A DNA stretch of 43,772 nt from Pseudomonadota bacterium (GCA_021845505.1 JAJZVU010000003.1:114813-158584); one strand, 5' to 3'. Shown: positions 1 through 8,154, counted from the first letter of the stretch. Notes: generated by a model not told the origin, from the sequence alone. Numbers and translations are program-made.

Positions 1-879
1 CACGCGTCTTTGCAGGTCCCGGCGTTCCGAAATGTCGCGCACCATCAGGTGGCGCCATCCGCGCCGATCCGGCGGGGCGGCGCGCACCTCGACCGGCAGG
101 GTCGCACCGTCCAGGCGCCGAGCCACGGCCTCGACCGGCGCGAGATCGTCTGCCGGGTCGAAGAAACGCGAAACCGGGCGGCCTTCGATCTGCGCCAGGC
201 TGTCCGCACCGAGCAGGGCCAGTCCGGCATGGTTGGCCACGAGCAGGCACTGCCGGGCGTCGCTGACGTACAGCGCGTCGGGCGCGTGCATGAACAAGTC
301 GCGATAGCGACCGTTGCTGTCGCGCAGCGTGGCCTCGAGTTCGCCGCGCCGCGTGGCTGCTTCGCGCAGTTGGCAACGGGCCGCGACCAACGCGAGGGTT
401 CGTTCGCACAGTCCGTCGAACAAGGCGTCGAAGGCGTCGCCCAGCGGCCGCTCGACCGGCGGCCGGCCTTGTTGCAGCGCGAGGATGTCCTCGGCCATGC
501 GCCGGTCCATTCCCATGATGTGGTGCTGGAGCCACTGCGCGAGGAACAGGCTCACCTCGCCTGCGACGGCGTCCGGGTCGGCGTCCAGCAACTCGCGGGC
601 ACGCCCGAGAAAACCGCGAAAGCGCTGGTGCGCGCGGCAGTGCGCCCTGCGATGGGATGCGGGAAGCGGCCAGCGCCGCATCAGCCTGGCTTCGGTGCCG
701 AAGTGATAGACGGCGTAGTCGCTCAACTCGCGCAGCGCGATCTCCAGCGCGTCGCGGTCGCGCGTGCCGGCGACGCGGTTGAAGATGTCGAGCAGCCGAC
801 GATGCTCGCGGTCGACGTCGTCGAGTCCGGTGTCGAGTGCCGCGCTCCAGGTCAGCGCGGCGGAAGCCGAGTCGGGCAT
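1..879 (-). CDS. Bacteriohemerythrin-PAS sensor protein, C-terminus outside window
   Basis: Reading back from ATG at 879 gives 293 open codons with no stop before the window edge, so only the N-terminal part is seen. Residues about 10-135 form a bacteriohemerythrin domain: an opening W-S-A-A-L-D segment, H/E ligands in DREHRRLLDIFN, then YHFGTEARLM, HRRAHCRAHQRF and LQHHIMGMDR, the usual His-rich pattern of a non-haem di-iron O2-binding four-helix bundle. A PAS-like domain follows at about 180-290 (DLFMHAPDALYVSD, then VRDISERR). Such proteins normally continue into a histidine kinase, GGDEF or EAL output domain, which is not visible. A role in sensing oxygen or redox state is inferred from the family. 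An FNR-like site lies upstream. Confidence 0.85.
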   Translation of the reverse strand, partial: MPDSASAALTWSAALDTGLDDVDREHRRLLDIFNRVAGTRDRDALEIALRELSDYAVYHFGTEARLMRRWPLPASHRRAHCRAHQRFRGFLGRARELLDADPDAVAGEVSLFLAQWLQHHIMGMDRRMAEDILALQQGRPPVERPLGDAFDALFDGLCERTLALVAARCQLREAATRRGELEATLRDSNGRYRDLFMHAPDALYVSDARQCLLVANHAGLALLGADSLAQIEGRPVSRFFDPADDLAPVEAVARRLDGATLPVEVRAAPPDRRGWRHLMVRDISERRDLQRRV

Positions 880-936
880 CGCGGAGGGCGCGGAGTCGCA
901 AGCCACCCAGCCTACCTGCGGGCTGAGGGACGATAT

Positions 937-950
937 TTGCGCTGGATCAA
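937..950. promoter_or_regulatory. Candidate FNR/Anr-type box upstream of the hemerythrin sensor
   Basis: TTGCGCTGGATCAA matches the anaerobox consensus TTGAT-N4-ATCAA at 8 of 10 positions, with a perfect right half. Its centre (943.5) is 41.5 bp upstream of a start at 902 if the minus-strand hexamer TAGGCT (914-909) is the -10. This is class II activator spacing. The match is imperfect and no FNR-family gene is in the window. Confidence 0.3.
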
Positions 951-1025
951 GCGGGCCCGGCAAGCGCCCGCACAGGCGGGCCTGCCGGCGGACGCCCGCA
1001 GCGCAAGGTCCGCACGCCGGCGGCG

Positions 1026-1931
1026 TCACAGCACGACGGTACGCGTTCCGTTGAGGAACACCCTGCCCTCCAGGTGCAGGCGCACCGCGCTGGCCAGCGT
1101 CTGGCATTCGATGTCCCGCCCGACCGCGGCGAGTTGCTGCGGGGACATCCAATGGCTGACGCGGGTGACATGCTGCTCGATGATCGGCCCCTCGTCCAGG
1201 TCGGGGGTCACGTAATGGGCGGTCGCACCGATCAGCTTGACGCCCCGCGCGTGCGCCTGATGGTAGGGCCGCGCGCCCTTGAAGCCGGGCAGGAAGGAAT
1301 GGTGGATGTTGATCGCCCGTCCGCAGAGCCTCGCGCAAAGCTCGTCGCTGAGGATCTGCATGTAGCGCGCCAGCACGACGAGCTCGGCCTGCGTGCGGCA
1401 CACCAGGTCCCACAGCGCCGCCTCCTGCTCGGCGCGGTTGCCCACCGATACGGGAAGCCAGTGGAACGCCACGCCATGGGACCGCACCAGGGCCTCGGCG
1501 TCGCGATGGTTGGAGGCCACCGCGCACAGGGTCATCGGCAGCGTGCCGGTACGGTAGCGGTAGAGCAGATCGTTGAGACAGTGGTCGTGCCGGGACACCA
1601 GCACGACCACCCGCGGCCGGTGCTGCGCCGGCACGATGCGCAAGGCCATCGCGAACTCGCCGGCCAGCGACGCGAACGCGGCGTTCAGGCCGTCGTCATC
1701 GGGAGGGCTTTCGGCGGACTCGAACATCACCCGCATGAAGAAGCGCCCGCTCTCGGCGTCGCCGAACTGCGACGATTCCAGGATGTTGCAGTCCGCGTCC
1801 GCCAGCAGCGAGCCGACCGCGCCCACGATTCCCGGCCGGTCGCGACAGGACAGCGTGAGCACCCTGCAGCGCTGGGCTCGCGCATCGGCGCAGGGAGGCG
1901 GCGCCAGGGCGCCTGGCTGTGCAACGGTCAC
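1026..1931 (-). CDS. purU: Formyltetrahydrofolate deformylase, catabolic-island copy
   Basis: Hydrolyses 10-formyl-THF to formate and THF. The GTG start at 1931 overlaps the panB stop as GTGA, giving 301 aa, slightly longer than typical PurU (about 280-290). An N-terminal ACT domain (about 25-110, RVLTLSCRDRPGIVGAVGSL) precedes a formyltransferase-like domain. That domain carries the catalytic Asn-His-Asp set in AINIHHSFLPGFKGARPYH and PDLDEGPIIEQ. It is the last gene of phyH-panB-purU, and the overlaps suggest translational coupling. Its presence implies that the pathway loads C1 units onto folate that must be released as formate. A second purU lies at 35718-36596 in the sarcosine oxidase operon. 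Confidence 0.93.
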   Translation of the reverse strand: MTVAQPGALAPPPCADARAQRCRVLTLSCRDRPGIVGAVGSLLADADCNILESSQFGDAESGRFFMRVMFESAESPPDDDGLNAAFASLAGEFAMALRIVPAQHRPRVVVLVSRHDHCLNDLLYRYRTGTLPMTLCAVASNHRDAEALVRSHGVAFHWLPVSVGNRAEQEAALWDLVCRTQAELVVLARYMQILSDELCARLCGRAINIHHSFLPGFKGARPYHQAHARGVKLIGATAHYVTPDLDEGPIIEQHVTRVSHWMSPQQLAAVGRDIECQTLASAVRLHLEGRVFLNGTRTVVL

Positions 1932-2809
1932 TGCGGGTCGTCCGATGGGGTGGCGAGCGCGCTCGCGAGGCGCTGCCGCTCTTCCTCGGGCATGCCATAG
2001 CAATGTTCGGGAGCCGGGAAGCATCCGGACCGGACGTCCTCGCAGTAGGCCCGCAAGGCATCGACCGCGACGCTCGCCATGTCCGCGTAGCGCTTGACGA
2101 ATCTGGGCGACAGCCGATCGAAGGCCCCGATCAGGTCGTAGGCCAGCAGCACCTGGGAGGTGGTGGCCGGACCCGCGCCGATGCCGAAGGTGAAGATTCC
2201 CACCGCGGCGTCGATCGCCGCGCCCACCGGCGCCGGGACCGCCTCGATCTCCATGCCGATTCCCCCGGCCTGTTCGATCGCCAGCGCGTCGGCGACGAGT
2301 TCGAGCGCAGCCTCCGCGGTACGTCCCTGCAGCTTGAAGCCGCCGTAGTGGTGCATGCGATGGGGCAGCATTCCCACATGCCCCATGATGGGCACCCCTG
2401 CGTCGACGACCGCGCGCATCACCGCCCGCTGCCGGCGCCCGGCCTGCAGCTTGACGCAGTCGACTCCCCCCTCCTGCATCAGCCGCAGGGCGTTGTGAAC
2501 CGCCAGTTCGCGGGTGGCGATGCTGCCGTAGGGCATCGCGCCGATCACCAGGGTGTTCGGTGCGCCGCGACGCACCGCCTGGCAGTGCGCAACCATGGTG
2601 TCCATTTGCAGCGGCAGGGTGTTGTCGTGGCCGTAGCTGATCATCGCCAGGCTGTCGCCGACGATCACGATGTCGGCACCGGCCCGTTCGGCCCAGCACG
2701 CGCTGAGAAAATCGGGGGTCGACACCATGACCAGCTTGCGCCCTTCCCTCTTGGCCTGAGCCAGGTCGGGCAGGGTCAGGCGACGCCTCTGGCTTGCCGG
2801 GGCGCTCAT
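1928..2809 (-). CDS. PanB-like (ketopantoate hydroxymethyltransferase family) enzyme with altered metal site
   Basis: This 293-aa TIM-barrel protein aligns clearly with PanB (VGDSL, GHD-TLP, AVRRGAPN, GGFKLQGR, FGIGAG). PanB uses methylene-THF to hydroxymethylate 2-oxoisovalerate. Compared from memory with E. coli PanB, the ligand Asp45 is kept (D52) and so are Lys112 (K120) and the base Glu181 (E189). Metal ligand Asp84 is Ala91, in IGAMPY instead of LADLPF, and Glu114 is Gln122, in VKLQAG instead of VKIEGG. It is also about 30 residues longer, and no panC or panD is nearby. The ATG overlaps the phyH stop as ATGA, and the gene overlaps purU. I infer a catabolic paralogue with a different substrate, perhaps acting in the retro direction. 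Family is sure, reaction is not. Confidence 0.88.
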   Translation of the reverse strand: MSAPASQRRRLTLPDLAQAKREGRKLVMVSTPDFLSACWAERAGADIVIVGDSLAMISYGHDNTLPLQMDTMVAHCQAVRRGAPNTLVIGAMPYGSIATRELAVHNALRLMQEGGVDCVKLQAGRRQRAVMRAVVDAGVPIMGHVGMLPHRMHHYGGFKLQGRTAEAALELVADALAIEQAGGIGMEIEAVPAPVGAAIDAAVGIFTFGIGAGPATTSQVLLAYDLIGAFDRLSPRFVKRYADMASVAVDALRAYCEDVRSGCFPAPEHCYGMPEEERQRLASALATPSDDPQ

Positions 2810-3639
2810 GCGCGGAAGGCCGTCTTGCCGGTTCCGTCCATCAGGCCGGAGATCACCCGCGACACCGCTGCGGTGTGCGCCTGCACTGCGGCGGGATCCA
2901 TGTCGGCGCGAGGCCGCGGGTCCTCGTCGAAGTGTCCGTATGCGTCGGTGCCGCGCACCAGCATCGCCGAGTCGCGGAAATTCAGCTGCCTGACATGGGT
3001 GGGCATGTAGCGGATGGCCACTCCGATGCGCCGGTCCTGCGATCGGTTCGGCTTCGAGCCGTGCACCATCTTGATGTGGTGCAGCGACATCTCACCGGGC
3101 CGCAGTACCAGCGCGACCGCGCGAGCCTCGTCGACGTCGACCGCGATCTCCTGGCCGCGCGACAGCAGATTGTCCTTGTGGAAAGTGTCCACATGGGGGA
3201 TCTGTTCGCCCCGATGCGTGCCGGGGATCACCTGCATGCAGCCGCTGTGCTCGGAGGAGTCGCTCAAGGCCACCCATGCGGTGACGACATCGGCAGGATC
3301 GAGCCCCCAGTAGGTGGAGTCCTGGTGCCAGCTGACGAAGGAATGGTGGTCCGGCTCCTTGGCGAACAGGTGCACGTTCCAGCACAGGATGTTCTCGCCG
3401 ATCAGGTCCTCCACGGCGTCGAGGATGCGCGGGTGGCGAACGAGTTCGTCGCACCAGGTGAACAGCAGGTTGACCTTGTGCCGCAGGTTGCTCTCGAGCT
3501 TGCGCCCGGTGCGCTCCTCGTAGGCCTCCAGGCGAGCGCGAAACCCGGCGGCATCGACCGTCGGCATCACGGGCACCGGCGCGAGAAACCCTTGTTCGCG
3601 GAAATCGCGCACCTGCTGGTCGCTCAATGCCTTGCCCAT
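2806..3639 (-). CDS. Phytanoyl-CoA dioxygenase (PhyH) family Fe(II)/2-oxoglutarate oxygenase
   Basis: A 277-aa protein from ATG 3639, chosen because GGAG lies 8 nt upstream and because residues before it do not resemble the family. The Fe(II) facial triad is visible as H105-x-D107 (WHQDSTYWG) and H193 (HHIKMVHGSKPN). R204 is the likely 2-oxoglutarate-binding Arg. Family members hydroxylate small molecules or acyl-CoAs using O2 and 2-oxoglutarate, giving succinate and CO2; the substrate here is unknown. It is the first gene of phyH-panB-purU. With C1-folate enzymes downstream, oxidative demethylation or hydroxylation that releases a C1 unit is a reasonable inference. The promoter region is shared with a divergent GntR gene. 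Confidence 0.9.
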   Translation of the reverse strand: MGKALSDQQVRDFREQGFLAPVPVMPTVDAAGFRARLEAYEERTGRKLESNLRHKVNLLFTWCDELVRHPRILDAVEDLIGENILCWNVHLFAKEPDHHSFVSWHQDSTYWGLDPADVVTAWVALSDSSEHSGCMQVIPGTHRGEQIPHVDTFHKDNLLSRGQEIAVDVDEARAVALVLRPGEMSLHHIKMVHGSKPNRSQDRRIGVAIRYMPTHVRQLNFRDSAMLVRGTDAYGHFDEDPRPRADMDPAAVQAHTAAVSRVISGLMDGTGKTAFRA

Positions 3640-3673
3640 CTCGCACTCCTCTATATGTGACTGATGTTGTGCC

Positions 3674-3701
3674 AGTATATTACGCACCCGGACGGATGCA
3701 A
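3674..3701 (-). promoter_or_regulatory. Probable promoter of phyH-panB-purU with embedded operator
   Basis: On the minus strand a weak -35 TTGCAT (3701-3696), a 16-nt spacer and a good -10 TATACT (3679-3674) lie about 35 nt upstream of the phyH ATG. The motif GTGCGTAATAT (minus strand, 3687-3677) overlaps the -10 and recurs exactly at 9355-9365, upstream of the ABC receptor gene. An occluding repressor site for the adjacent GntR is inferred. Confidence 0.5.
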
Positions 3702-3827
3702 GGACCACCGATGCAGGCAAACCCCATTGACACACAGGCTGTGCGGGCAGCGCCGCGCGCGGCTTTACCGAGGTTCCGTCGCGTGGTCGCAGAGCCTTAC
3801 GATTTGCAACACTTCTGCAATATATTG

Positions 3828-3856
3828 TTGGCGTACAAAACGCTGCTGCGTAGAAT
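3828..3856 (+). promoter_or_regulatory. Candidate promoter for the GntR gene
   Basis: TTGGCG (3828-3833), a 17-nt spacer and TAGAAT (3851-3856) form a plausible sigma-70 promoter directed at the GntR gene. An alternative is TTACGA (3797-3802), an 18-nt spacer and TATATT (3821-3826). The CAATATATTG palindrome lies within this zone and could be autoregulatory. Confidence 0.35.
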
Positions 3857-4085
3857 TTCCGCAGCGCCTGCGGCGGGGCCGGATCTGCGAGGCAGGCCGA
3901 TTCGCGGGCCGCGCTGCTGCGCCACGGCAAACCGTGGGCGCTGCCGGGCTTCGGCGGCCCGGGCCTGCATGACGGCGATGGCGGTTGCCGACTCGGCGCG
4001 GCATCGCGCGCAAGGCCTCGCGAGCGCACGCTGCCTTCCGCAGGCCCCACCAGTACGCTGTCGTACCCAAGCCAAGCCCTGCAAC

Positions 4086-4808
4086 ATGAAATCCAGAAAT
4101 AGTCCTTCGCCCTCCAAGAAGAGCACCACCCACGGCAGTGGTTCCCAGCTGGGCGCGGCGCAACCTTCGCTTGCGGAAAAGGCCCACCGGGCGCTCGAGG
4201 AACTGATCGTGACCCTGGAGCTGCCTCCGGGTAGCGTCTGGAACGAACAGTCGCTTGCCGATCGTGTCGGCGTCGGACGCACGCCGACACGCGAAGCGAT
4301 CAAGCGCCTGGAAGTCGAGCACCTGATCGATATCGTGCCCCGCCACGGCGTGCGCATCCTGGAGATCGAGTTGTATCGCCAGCTCCAGGTCACCGAGGCA
4401 CGCATCCCGCTCGAACTGCTGATCTCGCGCTGGGCGGCGGCGCGCGCAAGCAATCCAGAGCGCGAGCAGCTGCTCGCGCTGGCCGCGCCCTTCGAGTCGC
4501 GCGAGCGGACGCTGGACCGCATCGCCTACCTGCGGCACGCTTTCGCCGCCAGCAGCTTCATCGCCAGCTGTTCGCGCAACCCCTTCATCGCCCAGGCACT
4601 CGCGCCGCTGCATACCCTGTCCCGACGCTTTTTCTACATGTATCACAGTGCCGAGGCGCTGGACGAGTTTTCCGATCTTCATGCCAGGCGGATCCGCGCG
4701 GTCGCGTCGGGCGACAGTGCGCAGGCCCAGCGCGCCACCGACGAACTGATGAAGTCCTTCGAGCGCTTCACCAGGACGGTCATCGAACGCAGCTTCCGTT
4801 CCGACTAG
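4086..4808 (+). CDS. GntR family (FadR-type) transcriptional regulator
   Basis: 240 aa from ATG 4086. The N-terminal winged helix (about 30-95) contains SLADRVGVGRTPTREAIKRLEVEHLI followed by the wing VPRHGVRI, characteristic of GntR. The C-terminal half is all-helical and FCD-like, usually a sensor for small organic acids. An upstream in-frame extension exists but is low-complexity and lacks family similarity, so it was excluded. The gene faces away from phyH-panB-purU and is convergent with livF, 11 bp apart. I infer that it controls both flanking minus-strand operons, because an 11-bp sequence is shared by the phyH and ABC-receptor upstream regions. Whether it represses or activates is not shown. 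Confidence 0.88.
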   Translation: MKSRNSPSPSKKSTTHGSGSQLGAAQPSLAEKAHRALEELIVTLELPPGSVWNEQSLADRVGVGRTPTREAIKRLEVEHLIDIVPRHGVRILEIELYRQLQVTEARIPLELLISRWAAARASNPEREQLLALAAPFESRERTLDRIAYLRHAFAASSFIASCSRNPFIAQALAPLHTLSRRFFYMYHSAEALDEFSDLHARRIRAVASGDSAQAQRATDELMKSFERFTRTVIERSFRSD

Positions 4809-4819
4809 CTCTGCGCGCG

Positions 4820-5539
4820 CTACGCCGCGGCGGCGGCCGCCCCCAGGTACATCCTGCGGATCTGCTCGCTGCGCAGGAGTTCGCCCGCTTCCCCGCGCAA
4901 CGCGATGCGCCCCGATTCCAGCACGCAGGCACGGTCGGCGCAGCCCAGCGCGGCGCCGGCATTCTGTTCGGCCACCAGGACGGCCAGACCGCGCTCGGCC
5001 AGCCGCCGCAGGACGCCGCCGAGATCGCGGCAGATCGCCGGTGCCAGCCCGAGCGTGGGCTCGTCGAGCAGCAGCACCGAGGGCCTGGACATCAGCCCGC
5101 GACCGATCGCCAGCATCTGCTGCTCGCCCCCCGACATCGAGCCCGCCTTCTGCGAGCTGCGCTCGCCCAGCCGCGGGAAGAGTTCGAACACCTGCTGCAG
5201 ATCCTTGTCCAGCGCCTTGCGGTCGGCCCGCAGATAGGCCCCCATCAGCAGGTTGTCCAGTACGCTGAAATGGCCGAACACCTGGCGCCCCTCGGGAACC
5301 AGCGCCAGACCCCGCCGCAACCTGCGGGCAACCGAACTGCCGCTCAGGTCCTCGCCTGCGACCAGCACGCTGCCGCGGCTGAGGTCCTTGAGGCCGCAGG
5401 CCGCACGCAGGGTCGTCGACTTGCCCGCCGCATTGGGTCCGATCAGCGCGACGATCTCCCCGGACTCGACGCGCAGGCTCACTCCATGCAGCACCTGCTG
5501 CTTGCCGTAATGGACGTCGATTCCCCTGAGTTCAAGCAT
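4820..5539 (-). CDS. livF: ABC transporter ATP-binding protein, LivF type
   Basis: A 239-aa ATPase of the branched-chain amino acid importer family. Visible motifs are Walker A (GPNAAGKST), the signature (MSGGEQQML), Walker B (VLLLDEPTLGLAP) and a switch His region that reads as VAEQNAGAAL. The last position deviates from the usual H-loop, as is common in LivF, which has Q-N in this place. The ATG at 5539 lies inside the end of livG with an 8-nt overlap, so the two are coupled. It is the last gene of receptor-permease-ATPase-ATPase. The substrate is inferred only from neighbours, and LIV-type systems also carry aromatic, amide and C1 compounds. Confidence 0.92.
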   Translation of the reverse strand: MLELRGIDVHYGKQQVLHGVSLRVESGEIVALIGPNAAGKSTTLRAACGLKDLSRGSVLVAGEDLSGSSVARRLRRGLALVPEGRQVFGHFSVLDNLLMGAYLRADRKALDKDLQQVFELFPRLGERSSQKAGSMSGGEQQMLAIGRGLMSRPSVLLLDEPTLGLAPAICRDLGGVLRRLAERGLAVLVAEQNAGAALGCADRACVLESGRIALRGEAGELLRSEQIRRMYLGAAAAAA

Positions 5540-6299
5540 GGGCGCTACCCAGGTAGGACTCGACCACCGCCGGATCGCGCAGCACCGTGGCGACATCGCC
5601 CTCGGCGATCTTCACCCCTTCGCGCAAGGCGATCGCACGATCCGCGAGCCCGGCGAGGAAGCCGACCTGGTGATCGATGATGCACAGGGTCACGCCATGC
5701 TCGCGCAGGTCGCGCAACACCGAGTCGAGGTTGCCTACCTCGGCCTGCCCCAGGCCCGACGCAGGCTCGTCGAGAAGCAGCAGCTGGGGCTCGCACATCA
5801 GGGCCATCGCCACGCCCAGCATCTTCTCCGCGCCATACGACAGCGCCAGCGCCGGCAGGTCGGCCACCTCGGCCAGTCGGCACCAGTCGAGCACCTTGGC
5901 GATGCTGCGAGCCTCGTCGTCCGCCCTTGCTCCGGTGCCGAGCAGCCGCCGCGTCCAGCCGCCGGCGCTGCGCAGGCGCTGGTTGCGCAGGTGCCCGGCA
6001 ATCCGCAGATGCCCGCGCACGCTGAGCTCGGGAAAGAGCTGGGGATTCTGGAAGGTCTTGACAATACCCAGGCGGGCGATCTGGTGCGGCTTGCGCCCGG
6101 TGACGTCGTCCCCCTTCCAGCGGAATACGCCTCGGGTGGGTGCGATCATGCCCGCGGCCAGGTTCAGCGTCGTGGTCTTTCCCGACCCATTGCTGCCGAA
6201 GATTCCCAGGATCTCCCCCTGGCGAACACCGAAGGACAGCGAATGGACCGCCACCAGTCCGCCGAAATGCTTGGTGACCTCGCAGGCCTCAAACAGCAT
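5532..6299 (-). CDS. livG: ABC transporter ATP-binding protein, LivG type
   Basis: 255 aa from ATG 6299 (MLFEACEVTKHFGG), which overlaps the permease stop by 11 nt; an upstream ATG is possible but not needed. Motifs: Walker A GSNGSGKTT, Q-loop FQNPQLF, signature region ALSYGAEKML (in place of the usual LSGG form), Walker B LLLLDEPASGL, and H-loop IDHQV. The LivG-specific insert between Q-loop and signature is present. It forms the heterodimeric ATPase with LivF on the cytoplasmic face of the LivHM permease. LSYGA signatures are known in several LivG proteins, so I read it as functional. Confidence 0.92.
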   Translation of the reverse strand: MLFEACEVTKHFGGLVAVHSLSFGVRQGEILGIFGSNGSGKTTTLNLAAGMIAPTRGVFRWKGDDVTGRKPHQIARLGIVKTFQNPQLFPELSVRGHLRIAGHLRNQRLRSAGGWTRRLLGTGARADDEARSIAKVLDWCRLAEVADLPALALSYGAEKMLGVAMALMCEPQLLLLDEPASGLGQAEVGNLDSVLRDLREHGVTLCIIDHQVGFLAGLADRAIALREGVKIAEGDVATVLRDPAVVESYLGSAHA

Positions 6300-8154
6300 C
6301 CCGCCCCCCACGGACGAAACCCAGCACACCTTGGGGCATCAGCACGATGATGGCCACCAGGATCGCCCCGTAGAGCATGACCCTCAAGTCGGCGTCGATG
6401 TGGATCAGGAAGGGCAGGGACGTCAGCACGAAGGCCCCGATGATCGGGCCGAACAGAGTGCCGACCCCGCCCAGCAGCACCATCGCGATGATGTCCAGCG
6501 ACCTCGCGATGGACATGTATCCGGGATCGACGAAGCCCGAGTAGGCCGCGTAGAAGGAGCCCACGACGGCCGCCAGCGCGGATGCGACGACGAATGCCAG
6601 CAACTTGTAGGCGAAGGTGTTGACTCCCAGGCTCTGTGCCAGTTGCTCGTTGAGCCGGATCGCCTGCAGGCACCGGCCGGCGCCTGAGGCCAGCACCTTG
6701 CGGCAGACCGCGACCACGACCAGCAGCAGGGCCAGCGCCGCGTAGTACCAGGCGACCGAGCCTTCGATCGCCAGCCCGGGCAGGCCCGGGGTGATCACCG
6801 TGGTCATCCCCATCGCGCCCTGGGTGAGGTCGTACCAGTTGACGACCAGCAGGCGCAGCAACTCGGCCGCGGCCATCGTGGCCACGGTGAAGTAGAAGGC
6901 GCGGAGCTTGAACCCGAAGCACAGCATGCCGACCAGCAACGCGATCACGCTGACCAGCGCGACGGCCGGCACCAGGGTCATCCAGAAGTTCCAGCCATGG
7001 CCCATCGTCAGGATGGCCGTCACATAGGCCGCCAGCCCGAACGACGCGCTGTGGAACAGCGAAAGCTGCCCCGTGGCGCCGAAGATCAGGTTGTAGCTGA
7101 CCGCCAGCCCCGACAGGAGCATCGCATAGATGCAGATCGTGCGGACCGCATCGCCATGGGCCACCAGCGGCAGGACGAGCGCGGCCGAAAGCGCGCAGGC
7201 GCCCAGGCCCTTGCGCCAGCGCCGCGACACCGCCCAGCCGCGCATGCGCTCGAACAGGCCCGCGCGAACGCCCGCCCCCGCGTGCACGCGCGCCGGGCCC
7301 GCGCTTGCGAACAGGCCGCTGGGCCGGAACATCAGCACCAGCACCAGCAGCACGAGGCCGTAGGCGTCATGCAGCGCCAGCGGGAGGAACAGCGAGGCGA
7401 CCCCCTCGGTCACGCCGATCATCACGCCCCCGAGCAGCGCGCCGGCGGTGCTGCCGATGCCTGCGATGATCGCCCCCTCGACGGCCTTGAGCACATAGCT
7501 CGTCCCCATGGCCGGCTCGATGGAGTACATCACCATGTAGAGAGCCCCCGCGGCGGCGGCGAGCATGGTGCTGTAGACCACGACCGCGGACTGGAGGAAG
7601 GACGTGGGCACGCCCATCAGCACGGCCGCCTCGGGGTTCTGCGAAAAGGCGAAGGCCGCCTTGCCCAGCCACGTCCTGGTGAACAGCAGGTAGCTGCCCA
7701 GGATGATGACCAGCAGCGCGACGAAAACCAGGAGGTTTTCCTTGGGAACCTGCGCCCCCAGGAAATGCCAGGAGCCCGGGAACACGGCGCCCATCTCTCG
7801 CGGCGCGGAGGTCCAGACGAACAGCAGAGCGCCCTCGCACACCGAGATCAGGCCTATCGACACCAGCAGGCCGTTGACCAGGTGGTTGCGGGTGAAGCGG
7901 AACAGCCCGAGGTCGGTGAGCAGGCCCACCACGCCCACCGCGCCCACCGCGGCGAGCGCGGCGAAGGGGTAGGGCCAGCCGCATCCGCTGCGCAGGAACC
8001 ACGTGAAGTACGCGCCCAGGGTCATGAACGCGCCCAGCGCGAAATTGACAATCCCGGTGATGCCGAAGGTCAGGCTCACCGCCAGCGCCCCGATGCCGTA
8101 CAGGGCGCCGACGATCAATCCATTGAGGATCTGGTCGACGATGAGCTGGATCAT
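6289..8154 (-). CDS. livHM: Fused LivH-LivM branched-chain-type ABC permease
   Basis: One continuous 621-aa frame encodes both permease halves normally made as two proteins of about 290-350 aa. Residues about 1-290 are LivH-like (IVDQILNGLIVGALYGIGALAVSLTFGITGIVNFA... through FRPSGLF). A basic linker at about 290-335 (ERMRGWAVSRRWRKG) leads to the LivM-like half, about 335-621 (YAMLLSGLAVSYNLIFGATGQLSLFHSASFG... GGVGTLFGPIIGA). Many membrane segments are obvious in both halves. The ATG overlaps the receptor-gene stop as ATGA. Fused LivHM proteins occur in other bacteria. It should form the transmembrane channel for the LivK-like receptor encoded upstream. Confidence 0.9.
   Translation of the reverse strand: MIQLIVDQILNGLIVGALYGIGALAVSLTFGITGIVNFALGAFMTLGAYFTWFLRSGCGWPYPFAALAAVGAVGVVGLLTDLGLFRFTRNHLVNGLLVSIGLISVCEGALLFVWTSAPREMGAVFPGSWHFLGAQVPKENLLVFVALLVIILGSYLLFTRTWLGKAAFAFSQNPEAAVLMGVPTSFLQSAVVVYSTMLAAAAGALYMVMYSIEPAMGTSYVLKAVEGAIIAGIGSTAGALLGGVMIGVTEGVASLFLPLALHDAYGLVLLVLVLMFRPSGLFASAGPARVHAGAGVRAGLFERMRGWAVSRRWRKGLGACALSAALVLPLVAHGDAVRTICIYAMLLSGLAVSYNLIFGATGQLSLFHSASFGLAAYVTAILTMGHGWNFWMTLVPAVALVSVIALLVGMLCFGFKLRAFYFTVATMAAAELLRLLVVNWYDLTQGAMGMTTVITPGLPGLAIEGSVAWYYAALALLLVVVAVCRKVLASGAGRCLQAIRLNEQLAQSLGVNTFAYKLLAFVVASALAAVVGSFYAAYSGFVDPGYMSIARSLDIIAMVLLGGVGTLFGPIIGAFVLTSLPFLIHIDADLRVMLYGAILVAIIVLMPQGVLGFVRGGRDAV

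Larger units (their letters stand above)
3640..4085. other. Divergent intergenic control region between phyH and GntR
   Basis: About 446 bp without a supported gene. It is locally AT-richer than its surroundings (3660-3690 and 3795-3860) and holds the phyH promoter, a CAATATATTG palindrome (3818-3827), a TTGT...ACAA arm pair and candidate GntR promoters. The part from about 3865 to 4085 is GC-rich again and would form a leader of over 200 nt in front of the GntR start. Confidence 0.6.

Noticed and set aside
10..1215. Plus-strand open frame of 401 codons at the left edge
   Set aside because: It is the antisense shadow of the hemerythrin-PAS and purU genes. The minus strand gives recognisable domains.
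1928..2809. Simple assignment as pantothenate-pathway PanB
   Set aside because: Two metal ligands are replaced and no pan genes are near. Only family membership is retained.
3627..4085. N-terminal extension of the GntR gene
   Set aside because: It is open but Arg/Ala-rich and crosses both promoters. The GntR fold starts after ATG 4086.
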